A stretch of 64,000 bases of DNA from DASQUK01 sp963717085 (GCA_963717085.1 CAVQVM010000021.1:1-64000), one strand, 5' to 3'; shown: positions 7,975-16,284, counted from the stretch's first letter. The notes: generated by a model not told the origin, from the sequence alone. A program made the numbers and translations.

Positions 7975-8379
7975 TCACGGCCAGGCGCGCCAGGTGGTGA
8001 CCTCGATCACGACCGCGGGCCCGACCGGTATCTGCCGCCGGTACTGCTCGTACTTGGCGGCCAGCAGTCCCAGGGCCCGTTCACGGGTCTCCCCGCCTTC
8101 CTCGACACGGCCCGCGCCATCGAGGCGCACCCACCACAGCCTCGCCCATTCCTCCTCGTAGTGGTCCACCAGCAGCGAGGCGACCCCAGTGGCGCGCAGG
8201 TTCTCGAGCCGAACCAGGTCGAAGGTCGATTTCGGCTTCTGATCGACCGCCGAGTAGACGGTGTCGCCCTCGAGAACGAAGCAGCAGGGGACGATGTGCG
8301 GGAGCCCGCTCGGTGTGACCGTGGCCAGCCGGCCCACCCTCGCCTCCGCCACGCGGCGCCGCATGGCCTCCTGCTCCAC
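7975..8379 (-). CDS. PPOX-class F420-dependent oxidoreductase
   Basis: A 134-residue split-barrel protein of the pyridoxamine-phosphate-oxidase-like superfamily, closest to the TIGR03668 subgroup predicted to use coenzyme F420. The N-terminus VGRLATVTPSGLPHIVPCCF is the conserved cofactor-binding strand pair. VDQKPKSTFDLVRLENLRAT and WWVRLDGAGRVEE are further family blocks. Start is GTG at 8379. F420 use is typical of actinobacteria and fits the two LLM-type genes in the window. Substrate unknown. Confidence 0.85.
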   Translation of the reverse strand: MEQEAMRRRVAEARVGRLATVTPSGLPHIVPCCFVLEGDTVYSAVDQKPKSTFDLVRLENLRATGVASLLVDHYEEEWARLWWVRLDGAGRVEEGGETRERALGLLAAKYEQYRRQIPVGPAVVIEVTTWRAWP

Positions 8380-8542
8380 GGGGACCGACGGTAGCCCCGG
8401 AGGGCTGACCCCATTTCGCCGAGACGGCAGCTTCCGACACTACACACAGGCTGCCGATCGCCACCCCGCGTGACGACGATCGGGGCGCTAAGGTATCGAG
8501 TGGACAGGGCGGACAGGGAGGCCGAGTGCCGCTGCGGGGACT

Positions 8543-9505
8543 ATGAGATCTGCGCGCGACGACATCTGGATCGACATGGTCCAGTTCGATGTGCGCGTCG
8601 CCGATCGGTTGTGGGAGGGCATTCCCCCGGAGCACGGCGCCCCGGGGTGGTACGACGACGTCTCGGGACTGATCGAAACGGCCAGCGGCCCCGCAGAGCC
8701 CCACGAGCTGGTCGACGAGCCCGTTGTGGTCGAGGACATGCACCAGACGACGCTCAGCGGACCTCGCCGTTGTCGTCGCGGCCGGTCTGTAGGCCGCCTG
8801 ATCGCCATGAAGGCCGCTGCCGCCACCACGGCCAGCGTGGTCGGCGTCGCCGCCGCTGCGGCCGCCACCACCGGGATCGTGGCGACGGTGGCCAGCGTGG
8901 TCGTACCCGTGATCGAGGAGCACGTCCTGCCGGCCGACGACGACGAGCGCGAATCCGCCACCCCGGCGACACCGCGCCCCGGTGACACCGGCGGCAGCCC
9001 GGACACCCGCGCCGACGCTCACCCGATCGACGCTGCGGCGGCACCACCGGCGGCCTCGGCCCCACCCCCGGACCCCCAACCCGCGGATCCGGAGCCCACG
9101 GTGGCGAGCACGTCGCTCGCCCCCACCGCACCCACGGTCGTGGCCGGCCCCGAGCTTGCGCCGCCGGCCGCACCCACCCCTCCCGCGCCGGTGGGATCGG
9201 GGCCCATCGAGTCGGCGTCGATCGACTCGGAGCCCGCCGGGCCACCGCACGCAGGCGACCCGCCGGCCGTCGAGCACTCGCCGGACGGGGCCAGGCATCC
9301 GGCCGCGGCCCGGCCGGGGTACGTCCGGCCCGACAAGGGTCGGCGAGCGGACGACACGCCGGTCGGCGCAGACGCCCACGGCCACAACTCCTCGCCCGGC
9401 CGAAGCCACCGCGGCGGCAGCCAGGCCCATCACGGCGATGCCCGAGCCACGAGCGCCGAGCCGGCGGAGCAAGCGCCGGCGGCTGACTCACGCCGCCCGG
9501 GCTAA
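8543..9505 (+). CDS. Membrane-anchored protein with Pro/Ala-rich tail, anti-sigma-like layout
   Basis: A 320-residue protein. Residues 1-60 form a soluble N-terminus (VQFDVRVADRLWEGI, then APGWYDDVSGLIETA) resembling the sigma-binding head of small actinobacterial membrane anti-sigma-like proteins. Residues 88-128 are a long Ala/Val/Thr hydrophobic stretch, one membrane helix (TTGIVATVASVVVPVI). The remaining ~190 residues are low-complexity, rich in Pro, Ala, Thr and Asp, probably disordered and outside the membrane. No enzyme domain is visible. No intact sigma factor lies directly beside it; the nearest is at 11391. Its stop codon overlaps that of the convergent LysR-hydrolase gene by 4 bases. 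Confidence 0.55.
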   Translation: MRSARDDIWIDMVQFDVRVADRLWEGIPPEHGAPGWYDDVSGLIETASGPAEPHELVDEPVVVEDMHQTTLSGPRRCRRGRSVGRLIAMKAAAATTASVVGVAAAAAATTGIVATVASVVVPVIEEHVLPADDDERESATPATPRPGDTGGSPDTRADAHPIDAAAAPPAASAPPPDPQPADPEPTVASTSLAPTAPTVVAGPELAPPAAPTPPAPVGSGPIESASIDSEPAGPPHAGDPPAVEHSPDGARHPAAARPGYVRPDKGRRADDTPVGADAHGHNSSPGRSHRGGSQAHHGDARATSAEPAEQAPAADSRRPG

Positions 9506-10737
9506 CCCCCGACCTGGCGTTCGGCGCTGGCCGCGGACCTGATATCGCGCGCGAAGGCGCCGGCCTGCTGGAGCGCGTCTGCGGCCTCGGGAAGGAACGA
9601 CCAGAAGACCTGGAAGTCGTGCGTAGTGACCGGGTACAGCTCGAGCCGGGTGTCGACACCCTGGCTCCGGGCACGCTCGGCAAGCCGCTGCGCATCCTCG
9701 ACCATCACGTCCCCGATGCCACCCTGGATGAGCATCGGAGGCAACCCTGCGAGATCGCCGAGCAGAGGGCTGACCAGGGGGTCGTCGATGGGATGGCCGT
9801 CGAGGTAGGAGGCGACGAAGCTGTGGAGCTGCTCCAGCGAGATAGCCGGCTGGGGCTCGCTGGGTAGCTCGCTGACGTGCTCGAAGGTGAGGTCGACACC
9901 GGGGCACAGCAGCACGGCGCCGCCGGGGAGGGCGACCTGCTCGGCCTTGAGGCGGAGCATGAGCGCCAGGGCCAGCCCGCCGCCGGCCGAGTCGCCGGCA
10001 AGGCTGATCTTCTCGGGGTCGGTGCCGCTGTCGAGCATCCACACGTACGCCCGCGTGGCGTCCTCCAGCGCCGCAGGGAACGGGTGCTCCGGTGCCAGCC
10101 GGTATTCCGGAACTAGGGCGCTCGCCTCCGCGGCAACGGCCAGGGCCCCGGCGAGGTGCCGGTACCCGAACGCCGATCCCATGACGTAGCCGCCGCCATG
10201 CAGGTACAACAGCGTCGGCTCCGGCCCGGCCTCCGTCGTGAGCAGCAGGGACGGCACACCGCCGGTGTTGACGGGCCGCACGTCGACCTCCGGCGGGGGC
10301 GCGAACTGGGCGTGCAGCGACTCGTAGCCGTTGCGCAGCTCCTGCAGGTCGGCGCCGGCGGTCGTGAGATCGTTGACCGGCTCCCAGATCCGAGCCAGGC
10401 GGCCGGCGAGCTCGCCGCCGACCGCGCGGGTGGCCGAGACGGCGTCGTCCACCCCGTGCAGCAGCTCGCGCGCCCGGTCGAGGAGCGCGTCGCCGGCGAG
10501 CGTCAGCTCCACCTGGTGGGTGGATCGGCGCAGCAGGTCGCAGCCGACGAGGCGCTCCAGGCCGCGTATCTGACGGCTCAGGGCCGGCTGGGACAGGTAG
10601 AGGCGCGCCGCGGCGCGGCCGAAGTTGAGCTCCTCGGCCACGGCGACGAACGCCCGCAGGTGACGGAGCTCGATCCCGTCGGGCGCAGGCGGCAGCGGGA
10701 GCACCCGGCTGGCCTGGGTCGCGGTTCGGTCGTCCAT
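9502..10737 (-). CDS. LysR DNA-binding domain fused to an HSL-type alpha/beta hydrolase
   Basis: A 411-residue fusion. Residues ~20-90 are a LysR-type helix-turn-helix (IELRHLRAFVAVAEELNFGR, then LYLSQPALSRQIRGLE). The usual periplasmic-binding-like effector domain is missing. From residue ~140 a hormone-sensitive-lipase-type alpha/beta hydrolase takes its place: oxyanion motif YLHGGGYVMGS, nucleophile elbow AGDSAGGGLAL (Ser), Asp region GGIGDVMVEDAQ, and His in YPVTTHDFQVFW. All catalytic residues are present. The ATG at 10737 is preferred; an ATG at 10746 and an open frame further upstream also exist. The design suggests an esterase whose ligand-binding controls its own DNA binding, or a regulator using the hydrolase pocket as a sensor. 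The neighbour at 10847 is also hydrolase-like. Confidence 0.85.
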   Translation of the reverse strand: MDDRTATQASRVLPLPPAPDGIELRHLRAFVAVAEELNFGRAAARLYLSQPALSRQIRGLERLVGCDLLRRSTHQVELTLAGDALLDRARELLHGVDDAVSATRAVGGELAGRLARIWEPVNDLTTAGADLQELRNGYESLHAQFAPPPEVDVRPVNTGGVPSLLLTTEAGPEPTLLYLHGGGYVMGSAFGYRHLAGALAVAAEASALVPEYRLAPEHPFPAALEDATRAYVWMLDSGTDPEKISLAGDSAGGGLALALMLRLKAEQVALPGGAVLLCPGVDLTFEHVSELPSEPQPAISLEQLHSFVASYLDGHPIDDPLVSPLLGDLAGLPPMLIQGGIGDVMVEDAQRLAERARSQGVDTRLELYPVTTHDFQVFWSFLPEAADALQQAGAFARDIRSAASAERQVGG

Positions 10738-10846
10738 GGCTCCCATTCTGATGCAGGCCCGCTCCCGGCGGTCATGCCTTTGGCGCACCGCCGTCATGCA
10801 CACTCGGCCTTTCCCTCGCACGGGTCGCCGGTGCGACGGTGCTGAC

Positions 10847-11383
10847 GTGAGTTCCCTACCCGCCGGCCGGCCACCGGGACCCCCTGGATCCGGTGTGCGC
10901 CGCATCGCCGACATGCAGTTGCGAGGTCCCGAAGGGCCCCTCGCGGCACGCGCCTACTGGCCAGCTCCCTACGACCCCGTGGCCGCCCCCGCCCTGCTCG
11001 TGCTCCTGCCCGGCCGCGACCCCGGTGGCGACGTCCACGCCGTCGACGCCCTGTGCCGCGGCGTCTGTGCGGACGTCGGCGTCGTGGTGCTGTCGCCCGC
11101 ATACCGCTCGGTGGCGCCTGACCCCCACGCCGCCGCGCTCGAGGATTCGCTGGCGACGGTGCACTGGGCCGCCGACCACGCCGCGGAGCTCGGCGCCGAT
11201 CCCGGCCGGCTGCTGTTGGCCGGCGCCGGCTTCGGTGGGCGCCTGGCGGCCGCCGTTGCCCGTCAGGCGCGGGACGACGGCTGGCCTGCGGTCACGCGCC
11301 AGGTCGCGATCCAGCAGGGCACGGAGGACCGGATGCGGCAAGCCCTCGCCCGGTCGCTCCGGCCGGCGCTGGGAGCGGGGTGA
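10847..11383 (+). CDS. Truncated alpha/beta-hydrolase-like protein without nucleophile serine
   Basis: A 178-residue protein with the first half of an HSL-type alpha/beta hydrolase: LLVLLPGRDPGGD at the oxyanion position (no HGGG), VVVLSPAYRSVAPDPHAAAL, then LGADPGRLLLAGAGFGGRLA. The nucleophile elbow normally reads GDSAGG; here it is GAGFGG, so the serine is lost. The protein ends soon afterwards, before the Asp and His parts of the triad. It looks non-catalytic or degenerating. It is divergent from the LysR-hydrolase gene, to which it is related in fold, and followed after 7 bases by the sigma factor gene, so the two may be cotranscribed. Confidence 0.6.
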   Translation: MSSLPAGRPPGPPGSGVRRIADMQLRGPEGPLAARAYWPAPYDPVAAPALLVLLPGRDPGGDVHAVDALCRGVCADVGVVVLSPAYRSVAPDPHAAALEDSLATVHWAADHAAELGADPGRLLLAGAGFGGRLAAAVARQARDDGWPAVTRQVAIQQGTEDRMRQALARSLRPALGAG

Positions 11384-11390
11384 GGGGCCG

Positions 11391-12098
11391 ATGTCGACCA
11401 TCGAGATGGCCCCGCCACCGCGGACCGTCGGGGCGACCGAACTCGAATGCCAGCTGGAGGAGCATCGGACGGCGCTGACCGCCCATTGCCGCCGGATCCT
11501 CGGGTCCGGATTCGAGGCCGAGGATGCCGTGCAAGAGACGTTCGTGCGGGCCTGGCAGGCGCTCGACCGCTTCGAGGGTCGAGCGTCGCTCCGAACCTGG
11601 TTGCATCGCATCGCCACCAATATGTGCCTCGACATGCAGGGCGCCACCCAACGCCGTGCCCGCCCGGTCGACCTCGCATCCTGGCAGGCTCCCGAATCCG
11701 CGGCCGCCGAGGCCCCGACGGGCGCCGCCGTCGTACGTCCGTATGCGGGGTGCCATGCGTCCCGAGCGGCCGACGATCCGGCCGAGCAGGCGGTGGTGAG
11801 CGAGGCGATCCACAGGGCCCTCGTCGCCGCCATGGTGCACCTCCCGAAACGCCAGCGATCCGTCCTGCTCCTGCGCGAGGTCCTGCGCTGGAAGGCGAGC
11901 GAGGTCGCCGAACTGCTCGGCACGACGGTGGCGTCGGTCAACAGCACGCTCCAACGGGCCCGGTCGAACCTGGCCGCCCGGCGATGCGCCCTCGACGGGC
12001 AGGACCACCTGGACGACGAGGAACGACCGCTGGTGCAGCACTTCGTCGACGCCTTCGCGCGCCACGACATCGACTCGCTCGTGTCCCTGCTGGCCTGA
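11391..12098 (+). CDS. ECF sigma factor, truncated at the start of its SnoaL-like domain
   Basis: A 235-residue group-4 sigma factor. Region 2 reads LTAHCRRILGSGFEAEDAVQ, then RAWQALDRFEGRASLRTWLH, RIATNMCLDM. Region 4 reads ALVAAMVHLPKRQRSVLLLR, EVLRWKASEVAELLGTTVAS, VNSTLQRARSNL. This is the SigG/SigJ-like type (TIGR02960-like), which normally continues into a ~110-residue SnoaL-like domain that modulates activity. Here the protein stops after RPLVQHFVDAFARHDIDSLV, the first helix of that domain, and the next bases are the end of cbiO. The C-terminal domain was probably lost in a rearrangement that joined this gene to the cbi operon. Polymerase-binding regions are complete. Confidence 0.8.
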   Translation: MSTIEMAPPPRTVGATELECQLEEHRTALTAHCRRILGSGFEAEDAVQETFVRAWQALDRFEGRASLRTWLHRIATNMCLDMQGATQRRARPVDLASWQAPESAAAEAPTGAAVVRPYAGCHASRAADDPAEQAVVSEAIHRALVAAMVHLPKRQRSVLLLREVLRWKASEVAELLGTTVASVNSTLQRARSNLAARRCALDGQDHLDDEERPLVQHFVDAFARHDIDSLVSLLA

Positions 12099-12100
12099 CC

Positions 12101-12853
12101 TCATGCCCGGGCGGGATCGAACCCGAGCGGCAGGTACAGGCGATGCGCGGCCAGGAGGTCGCGGTCGGCGAGCAGCGCTGCCGTCGGTCTATCCGCCACG
12201 ATCCGCCCCCCGTCCAGCACCACCGCCCGCCCGCAGGTCTCGAGCGCGTACGGCAGGTCGTGGGTGACCACCAGCAGGGTCACGTCCAGCGATGCCAGCA
12301 CCTCCGTGAGCTCCCGGCGGGCGGCAGGGTCGAGGTTGGCCGTGGGCTCGTCCAGCACCAGCACGTCCGGCTCGGTGGCGAGCACGGTGGCGATGGCCAC
12401 CCGACGCCGCTGGCCGAAGCTCAGGTGGTGCGGGGCGGCATCCCGGCGGTCGACCATGCCCACCGCGGTCAACGCGCCGGTAACCCGGGCCTCCAGGTCG
12501 GCGTCGCGGAGCCCGGCCTGCGCGGGCCCGAACGCCACGTCGTTGTGGACCGTGGGCATGAAGAGCTGGTCGTCGGGATCCTGGAAGACGATGCCCACGC
12601 GGCGGCGGACCTCGGCCAGATTGCGCTTCACCACGGGCAGGCCACCGACGATCACCTCGCCCTCCTGCGCCTGGAGGATGCCGTTGAGGTGCAGCACCAG
12701 CGTCGACTTGCCGGCGCCGTTGGGGCCCAGGACCGCCACGCGCTCGCCCGGCGCGACCTCGAGGTCGACGCCGTCGAGCGCCACCCGGCCGTCCGGGTAC
12801 GCAAAGCCCACGCCGCGCACCGCCACCGCCGGGCCGTCGGCTGGGCCCGTCAT
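12101..12853 (-). CDS. cbiO: Cobalt/nickel ECF transporter ATPase CbiO
   Basis: A 250-residue ABC ATPase. Walker A AVLGPNGAGKSTLVLHLNGI, Q-loop VFQDPDDQLFMPTV (characteristic of ECF ATPases), signature HHLSFGQRRRVAIA, Walker B VLVLDEPTANLDPA and switch His in LLVVTHDLPYA. All catalytic residues are present. It powers uptake of Co2+ or Ni2+ through CbiM/CbiQ. The start ATG (12853) overlaps the stop of cbiQ by 4 bases, so the two are translationally coupled. Last gene of cbiMNQO; its stop lies 2 bases from that of the convergent sigma factor gene. Confidence 0.93.
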   Translation of the reverse strand: MTGPADGPAVAVRGVGFAYPDGRVALDGVDLEVAPGERVAVLGPNGAGKSTLVLHLNGILQAQEGEVIVGGLPVVKRNLAEVRRRVGIVFQDPDDQLFMPTVHNDVAFGPAQAGLRDADLEARVTGALTAVGMVDRRDAAPHHLSFGQRRRVAIATVLATEPDVLVLDEPTANLDPAARRELTEVLASLDVTLLVVTHDLPYALETCGRAVVLDGGRIVADRPTAALLADRDLLAAHRLYLPLGFDPARA

Positions 12854-13626
12854 GTCGCCACCAACGCCGCCGCCGCAAACGCCCACGCAGCCAGCGGCAG
12901 CGCCGCCGCCCACCAGTCAGCCGCGGCCGCCCGCCGCCCCACGAGGGCCGGCATCGTGCCGTCGTAACCACGCGCCAACATGGCCAGGTAGACCCGTTCG
13001 CCCCGCTCGTACGAACGGACGAAGAGCGTTCCGGCCGACGCGGCCATCCCCCGGGCCTGCCAGAGCCAGCGGGGGTCGTAGCCCCGGGATTGGCGGGCCA
13101 CGTGCATGCGCTGGGCCTCGCCGGCCACGATCCCGAGATAGCGGACCATGAACCCGGCGATGGCCGTCACCACCCGGGGAACGTGCAGGCGATCGAGCCC
13201 CCTCAGGAGGTCGGCCACCGGGGTCGTCGCAGCCAGGACGATCGACGCCGCCACACCCAGCGTGCCCTTGGCCACGATGTTCCACGCCGCCCACAGCCCC
13301 GGCTCCGACAGCGACACGCCGAGCACCTCCACCCGGGGGCCTGCACCGGTGAAGGGCATGAACGCCGCGAACAGCAGGAACGGGACCTCGATCCGCAGCC
13401 GCCGGGCGACCAGCGCCGGCGACAGGCCGGCCACGGCCACGACGGCAGCGAGGAGCAAGGCGTCCCCGGCGAAGGCCCACAGCGCCTCCCGGGGTGTCGC
13501 CACGACGGCGAACACGAAGGCCACCGTCGCCGCGATCTTGACCTCGGGGGCCATCCGGTGGATCGGGCTCCCCCCGTCGAGGTACAGGCCGTCGAGTCCG
13601 TGCCCGCCTGGGTGCCCTTGCGTCAC
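12850..13626 (-). CDS. cbiQ: ECF transporter transmembrane component CbiQ
   Basis: A 258-residue membrane protein, the T component coupling CbiO to CbiM. Five or six hydrophobic segments are seen (for example IAATVAFVFAVVATP and ALLLAAVVAVAGLSPALV). The two coupling-helix motifs follow the A-R-G/S pattern: ARQSRGYDPRW and LARGYDGTMP. The start region SPIHRMAPEVKI is the typical cytoplasmic entry. Located between the cbiN-like gene and cbiO. Specificity (Co or Ni) cannot be told from this subunit. Confidence 0.92.
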   Translation of the reverse strand: MTQGHPGGHGLDGLYLDGGSPIHRMAPEVKIAATVAFVFAVVATPREALWAFAGDALLLAAVVAVAGLSPALVARRLRIEVPFLLFAAFMPFTGAGPRVEVLGVSLSEPGLWAAWNIVAKGTLGVAASIVLAATTPVADLLRGLDRLHVPRVVTAIAGFMVRYLGIVAGEAQRMHVARQSRGYDPRWLWQARGMAASAGTLFVRSYERGERVYLAMLARGYDGTMPALVGRRAAAADWWAAALPLAAWAFAAAALVAT

Positions 13627-13638
13627 GTCGGGGACCGC

Positions 13639-13986
13639 CTAGTGCCGGACGGCCCGGGGTGGTCTCGTACCGCGCGCCCGCCTGACGACCAGCATCACGC
13701 CGCCGGCAACGGCGAACGTGACCGCCACGCCGATGACGCCAGCCAAGCCCGTGGACAGGCGATCGTCGTCGACACCCCGCACGCCGTAGCCGGCGGTGGG
13801 GGCGTCCCCGAAGGCATGGTCCGTCTCGGTGTCGGCGAACCCCTTGTCGATCGCCACCTTGTCGAGTCCGTCCGGGTCGCCGCTGGCCGACGGGCTCACG
13901 AAGAATGCCAACACCAGGGCCACGATCAGCCCGGCGGCGATGAAGGCGCCAAACCCGAACCGCGCACGGCGGCTGAGGCCCCTCAC
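13639..13986 (-). CDS. cbiN: PDGLE-domain protein, CbiN-like small membrane subunit
   Basis: A 115-residue protein with two membrane helices (FGAFIAAGLIVALVLAFFV and GVIGVAVTFAVAGGVMLVV) around an outside loop. The loop starts DPDGLDKVAIDKGF, the PDGLE motif of CbiN-like subunits. The loop's VAIDKGFADTETDHAF and TAGYGVRGVDD also match. GTG at 13986 overlaps the stop of cbiM (GTGA). CbiN is needed with CbiM for metal capture in the core CbiMN module. Confidence 0.88.
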   Translation of the reverse strand: MRGLSRRARFGFGAFIAAGLIVALVLAFFVSPSASGDPDGLDKVAIDKGFADTETDHAFGDAPTAGYGVRGVDDDRLSTGLAGVIGVAVTFAVAGGVMLVVRRARGTRPPRAVRH

Positions 13987-14678
13987 GATGCCACCCCCTC
14001 GGCAACCGAGGCGGTGGCCGGCTGGTCGATGGCGAGGTGGCGCGCACCCCAGACCAGGTCGGGCCGGGTGGCGAGCACTGCGCCCACCACCAACCCAGTG
14101 ATCACACCCTCGCCGATGCCGATCAGCACGTGCAGGCCCACCATCGCCCCAGCGACGGTCGAAACCGAGGCCGTGCCGGTGCCGCCCACCGCGTACTCGA
14201 GGGTGAAGGCCACCGCCGAGAGCACGACCGAGACGGCGGCGGCGATGCCCGCCGCCAGCACCACCGAGGAGGGGGTCCGCGACATCACGCGTCGCGCCAA
14301 CACGAACACCGCGTAGCCGCCGAAGGCCGTCACCAGTGCCATGTTGAGGACGTTGAGGCCCAGAGCGGACAGGCCGCCGTCGGCGAACAGCAGGGCCTGC
14401 ACCGCCAGCACCACCGAGACGCACACCGCCCCCACGGCCGGGCCGACGAGTACCGCCGCCAGCGCTCCACCCAACAGATGCCCGCTGGTGCCGCTGACCA
14501 CCGGGAAGTTGAGCATCTGGACGGCGAAGACGAACGCGGCCACCAACCCGGCCAGCGGCACGCGGCGCTCGTCGAGCACCTCGCCCGCCCGTCGCAGGGT
14601 TGCGCCCAGGCCGCCGGCCGCCACCACGGCGGCGCCTGCGGACGTCGTCCCGTCGATGAACCCGTCGGGAATGTGCAT
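13983..14678 (-). CDS. cbiM: Cobalt/nickel-binding ECF component CbiM
   Basis: A 231-residue seven-helix substrate-binding subunit. It starts MHIPDGFIDG: the N-terminal His2 (with the free amino group) is the metal ligand in this family. This fixes the start at 14678 although the frame is open upstream. VQMLNFPVVSGTSGHLLGGA contains the second conserved His motif, and GLHVLIGIGEGVITGLVVG the late conserved helix. It captures Co2+ or Ni2+ outside the membrane. First gene of the operon, divergent from the Fur-family gene, with a candidate operator between. Confidence 0.94.
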   Translation of the reverse strand: MHIPDGFIDGTTSAGAAVVAAGGLGATLRRAGEVLDERRVPLAGLVAAFVFAVQMLNFPVVSGTSGHLLGGALAAVLVGPAVGAVCVSVVLAVQALLFADGGLSALGLNVLNMALVTAFGGYAVFVLARRVMSRTPSSVVLAAGIAAAVSVVLSAVAFTLEYAVGGTGTASVSTVAGAMVGLHVLIGIGEGVITGLVVGAVLATRPDLVWGARHLAIDQPATASVAEGVAS

Positions 14679-14692
14679 GGATCTCACCTTAA

Positions 14693-14707
14693 TGCGAGTG
14701 ACTGGCA
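14693..14707. promoter_or_regulatory. Candidate Fur-family operator (7-1-7 inverted repeat)
   Basis: TGCGAGT-G-ACTGGCA: two 7-base arms with a 1-base centre, six of seven pairs matching. This is the arm geometry of Fur/Zur/Nur boxes. It lies in the 68-bp gap between cbiM and the divergent Fur-family gene, 15 bases upstream of the cbiM start, so a bound repressor could block both promoters. Confidence 0.5.
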
Positions 14708-14746
14708 ACAGGGAGAGGTTCGCGATAGCTGTCGTACGCTGTATTC

Positions 14747-15193
14747 GTGAGCCATGCGCGTGTGGATGACACGCTCGACGACATTCTCGACCGGCTGCGC
14801 CGCGACGGCGGCCGGGTGACGGCATCGCGGCGCGCCGTGATCGACGCCATGCTGGCCAGTACCTCGCATCACATGACCGCCGCCGACGTCGTCGACGCTG
14901 TGCGGGCCGACCACCCGGACTTCCACGAGTCGACCGTGTACCGCACACTCGAGCGGCTCGCCGATCTCGGAGTCATCGCACGCATCCAGATCGGTCCGGG
15001 CCCCGCGGTGTTCCACCTGTCGGTCGCCCAGCACGACCACCTCGTCTGCGACCGCTGTGGCCGTGTCGCCGAGGCGCCGGCCGGCCTGCTGGACGCCGTG
15101 GCCGCACGCCTGCGCCGCGAGTACGGGTTCGTCCTCGATCCCGGAGCCACCCCCCTCCACGGGCTGTGCGCATCCTGTAGCGGCAGCGAGTAG
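14747..15193 (+). CDS. Fur-family metal-dependent repressor
   Basis: A 148-residue Fur-family protein. Winged helix: ILDRLRRDGGRVTASRRAVI, then HHMTAADVVDAVRADHPDFH and ESTVYRTLERLADLGVI. Dimer and metal domain: HLSVAQHDHLVCDRCGRVAE, then LHGLCASCSG. The two CxxC pairs form the structural zinc site; the HDH cluster is the regulatory site. Start GTG at 14747. Position divergent from cbiMNQO suggests a Nur (nickel) or cobalt-sensing regulator of that transporter, although Zur or Fur identity cannot be excluded from sequence alone. Confidence 0.9.
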   Translation: MSHARVDDTLDDILDRLRRDGGRVTASRRAVIDAMLASTSHHMTAADVVDAVRADHPDFHESTVYRTLERLADLGVIARIQIGPGPAVFHLSVAQHDHLVCDRCGRVAEAPAGLLDAVAARLRREYGFVLDPGATPLHGLCASCSGSE

Positions 15194-15197
15194 CGCC

Positions 15198-16085
15198 GTG
15201 AGGCTGGGGGTCTCGCTACGGAGCGGGTACCTGGTGGACGACGCGCGCACCGGGACCCGTTGGATGGTCGAGCAGGCCCGCGCCTCGCGGGACGCGGGGC
15301 TCGACAGCCTGTTCGTCGGCGACCACCACGGCGTGCCCGTCCCCTACTACCAGAACACGCCCATGCTCGGCCGCCTGCTCGCCGAGTGGGGTGACCGTCC
15401 AGCGGGGGCGCTGTACCTCCTCCCGCTGTGGAACCCGGTGCTCGTGGCCGAGCAGGTCGGCACCCTGGCAGCCATTGCCGCGGGACGGTTCATCCTGCAG
15501 TGCGCCGTGGGCGACGGCGACGCCCAGTTCGCGGCGATGGGTGCCGACATCCGACGGCGCGGCCGGGACTTCGAGCGGGCGCTCGACGTGGTGCGCCGCC
15601 TGGGAGCGGGCGAGGCGGTGGACGGGGTCCGCATCGCACCGGTGCCCCCGGAGCCGCTGGAGGTGTGGGTTGGCGGGCACGGATCCGCGGCGATCGACCG
15701 GGCCGCGCGGCTGGGCGACGGCTGGCTCGCCGGCCCCGAGGCGACCCCTGACGAGGCCGGCGTCCTCGCCACCGCCTATCTAGACCGGGCGGCCACGCAC
15801 GGCCGCACGCCCGCAGCCGTCGCCATCCGCCGGGACGTGCACGTGGGTGCCGACGACGCCGACGCCGAGCGCGTCGCCGGTCCGGTGCTGGCCCGCGGCT
15901 ACCGGGGCTTCGACCCCTCGGCGTGCGTGACGGGCGGACCCGAGCGGGTCGCGGACCAGCTGCGGGCGCTGGCAGCGCTGGGCTTCACCGACGTGATCGC
16001 GCGGCACCTGGTGGACGACCAGCGCGAGGTGCTGGCGTCCACGGAACGGCTCGCCCAGGTGCGGGCGGCGATCGCCGACACCTGA
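15198..16085 (+). CDS. LLM-class (luciferase-like) flavin/F420-dependent oxidoreductase
   Basis: A 295-residue bacterial-luciferase-like TIM barrel. N-terminus VRLGVSLRSGYL; LDSLFVGDHHGVPVPYYQNT; LLPLWNPVLVAEQVGTLAAI; GRFILQCAVGDGDAQFAAMG; cofactor-contact region EPLEVWVGGHGSAAIDRAAR, LGDGWLAGPE. In actinobacteria most of this subclass use F420, although FMN is possible. GTG at 15198 lies 5 bases after the fur stop, so the two are probably cotranscribed. Substrate unknown. Confidence 0.85.
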   Translation: MRLGVSLRSGYLVDDARTGTRWMVEQARASRDAGLDSLFVGDHHGVPVPYYQNTPMLGRLLAEWGDRPAGALYLLPLWNPVLVAEQVGTLAAIAAGRFILQCAVGDGDAQFAAMGADIRRRGRDFERALDVVRRLGAGEAVDGVRIAPVPPEPLEVWVGGHGSAAIDRAARLGDGWLAGPEATPDEAGVLATAYLDRAATHGRTPAAVAIRRDVHVGADDADAERVAGPVLARGYRGFDPSACVTGGPERVADQLRALAALGFTDVIARHLVDDQREVLASTERLAQVRAAIADT

Positions 16086-16284
16086 CGCGGCTCAGCCGGT
16101 CCCGCGTCAGCGGGCCCCCGGGCTCATGGGCCGTGTCCAGTCGATCACGACCGACGCATAACACGGTTAGTGGTGGCTCGAGGGGGAACCAGAACTGTGT
16201 GCGACACGCGCCCGCGCGTAGCCTCTCAGCCGTGGTTGACCAGGATGGACGCCCGGTCCGCCCGTCCTGTCGGCGGCGCCTCGC

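Noticed and set aside
11755..11810. Another copy of the dispersed element in the sigma factor gene
   Set aside because: Only CCCGAGCGGCC matches; the hairpin and second flank are absent, and the protein sequence is normal for the family.
14679..14746. Cobalamin riboswitch before cbiM
   Set aside because: The gap is only 68 bp, and no cobalamin-box-like sequence is present.
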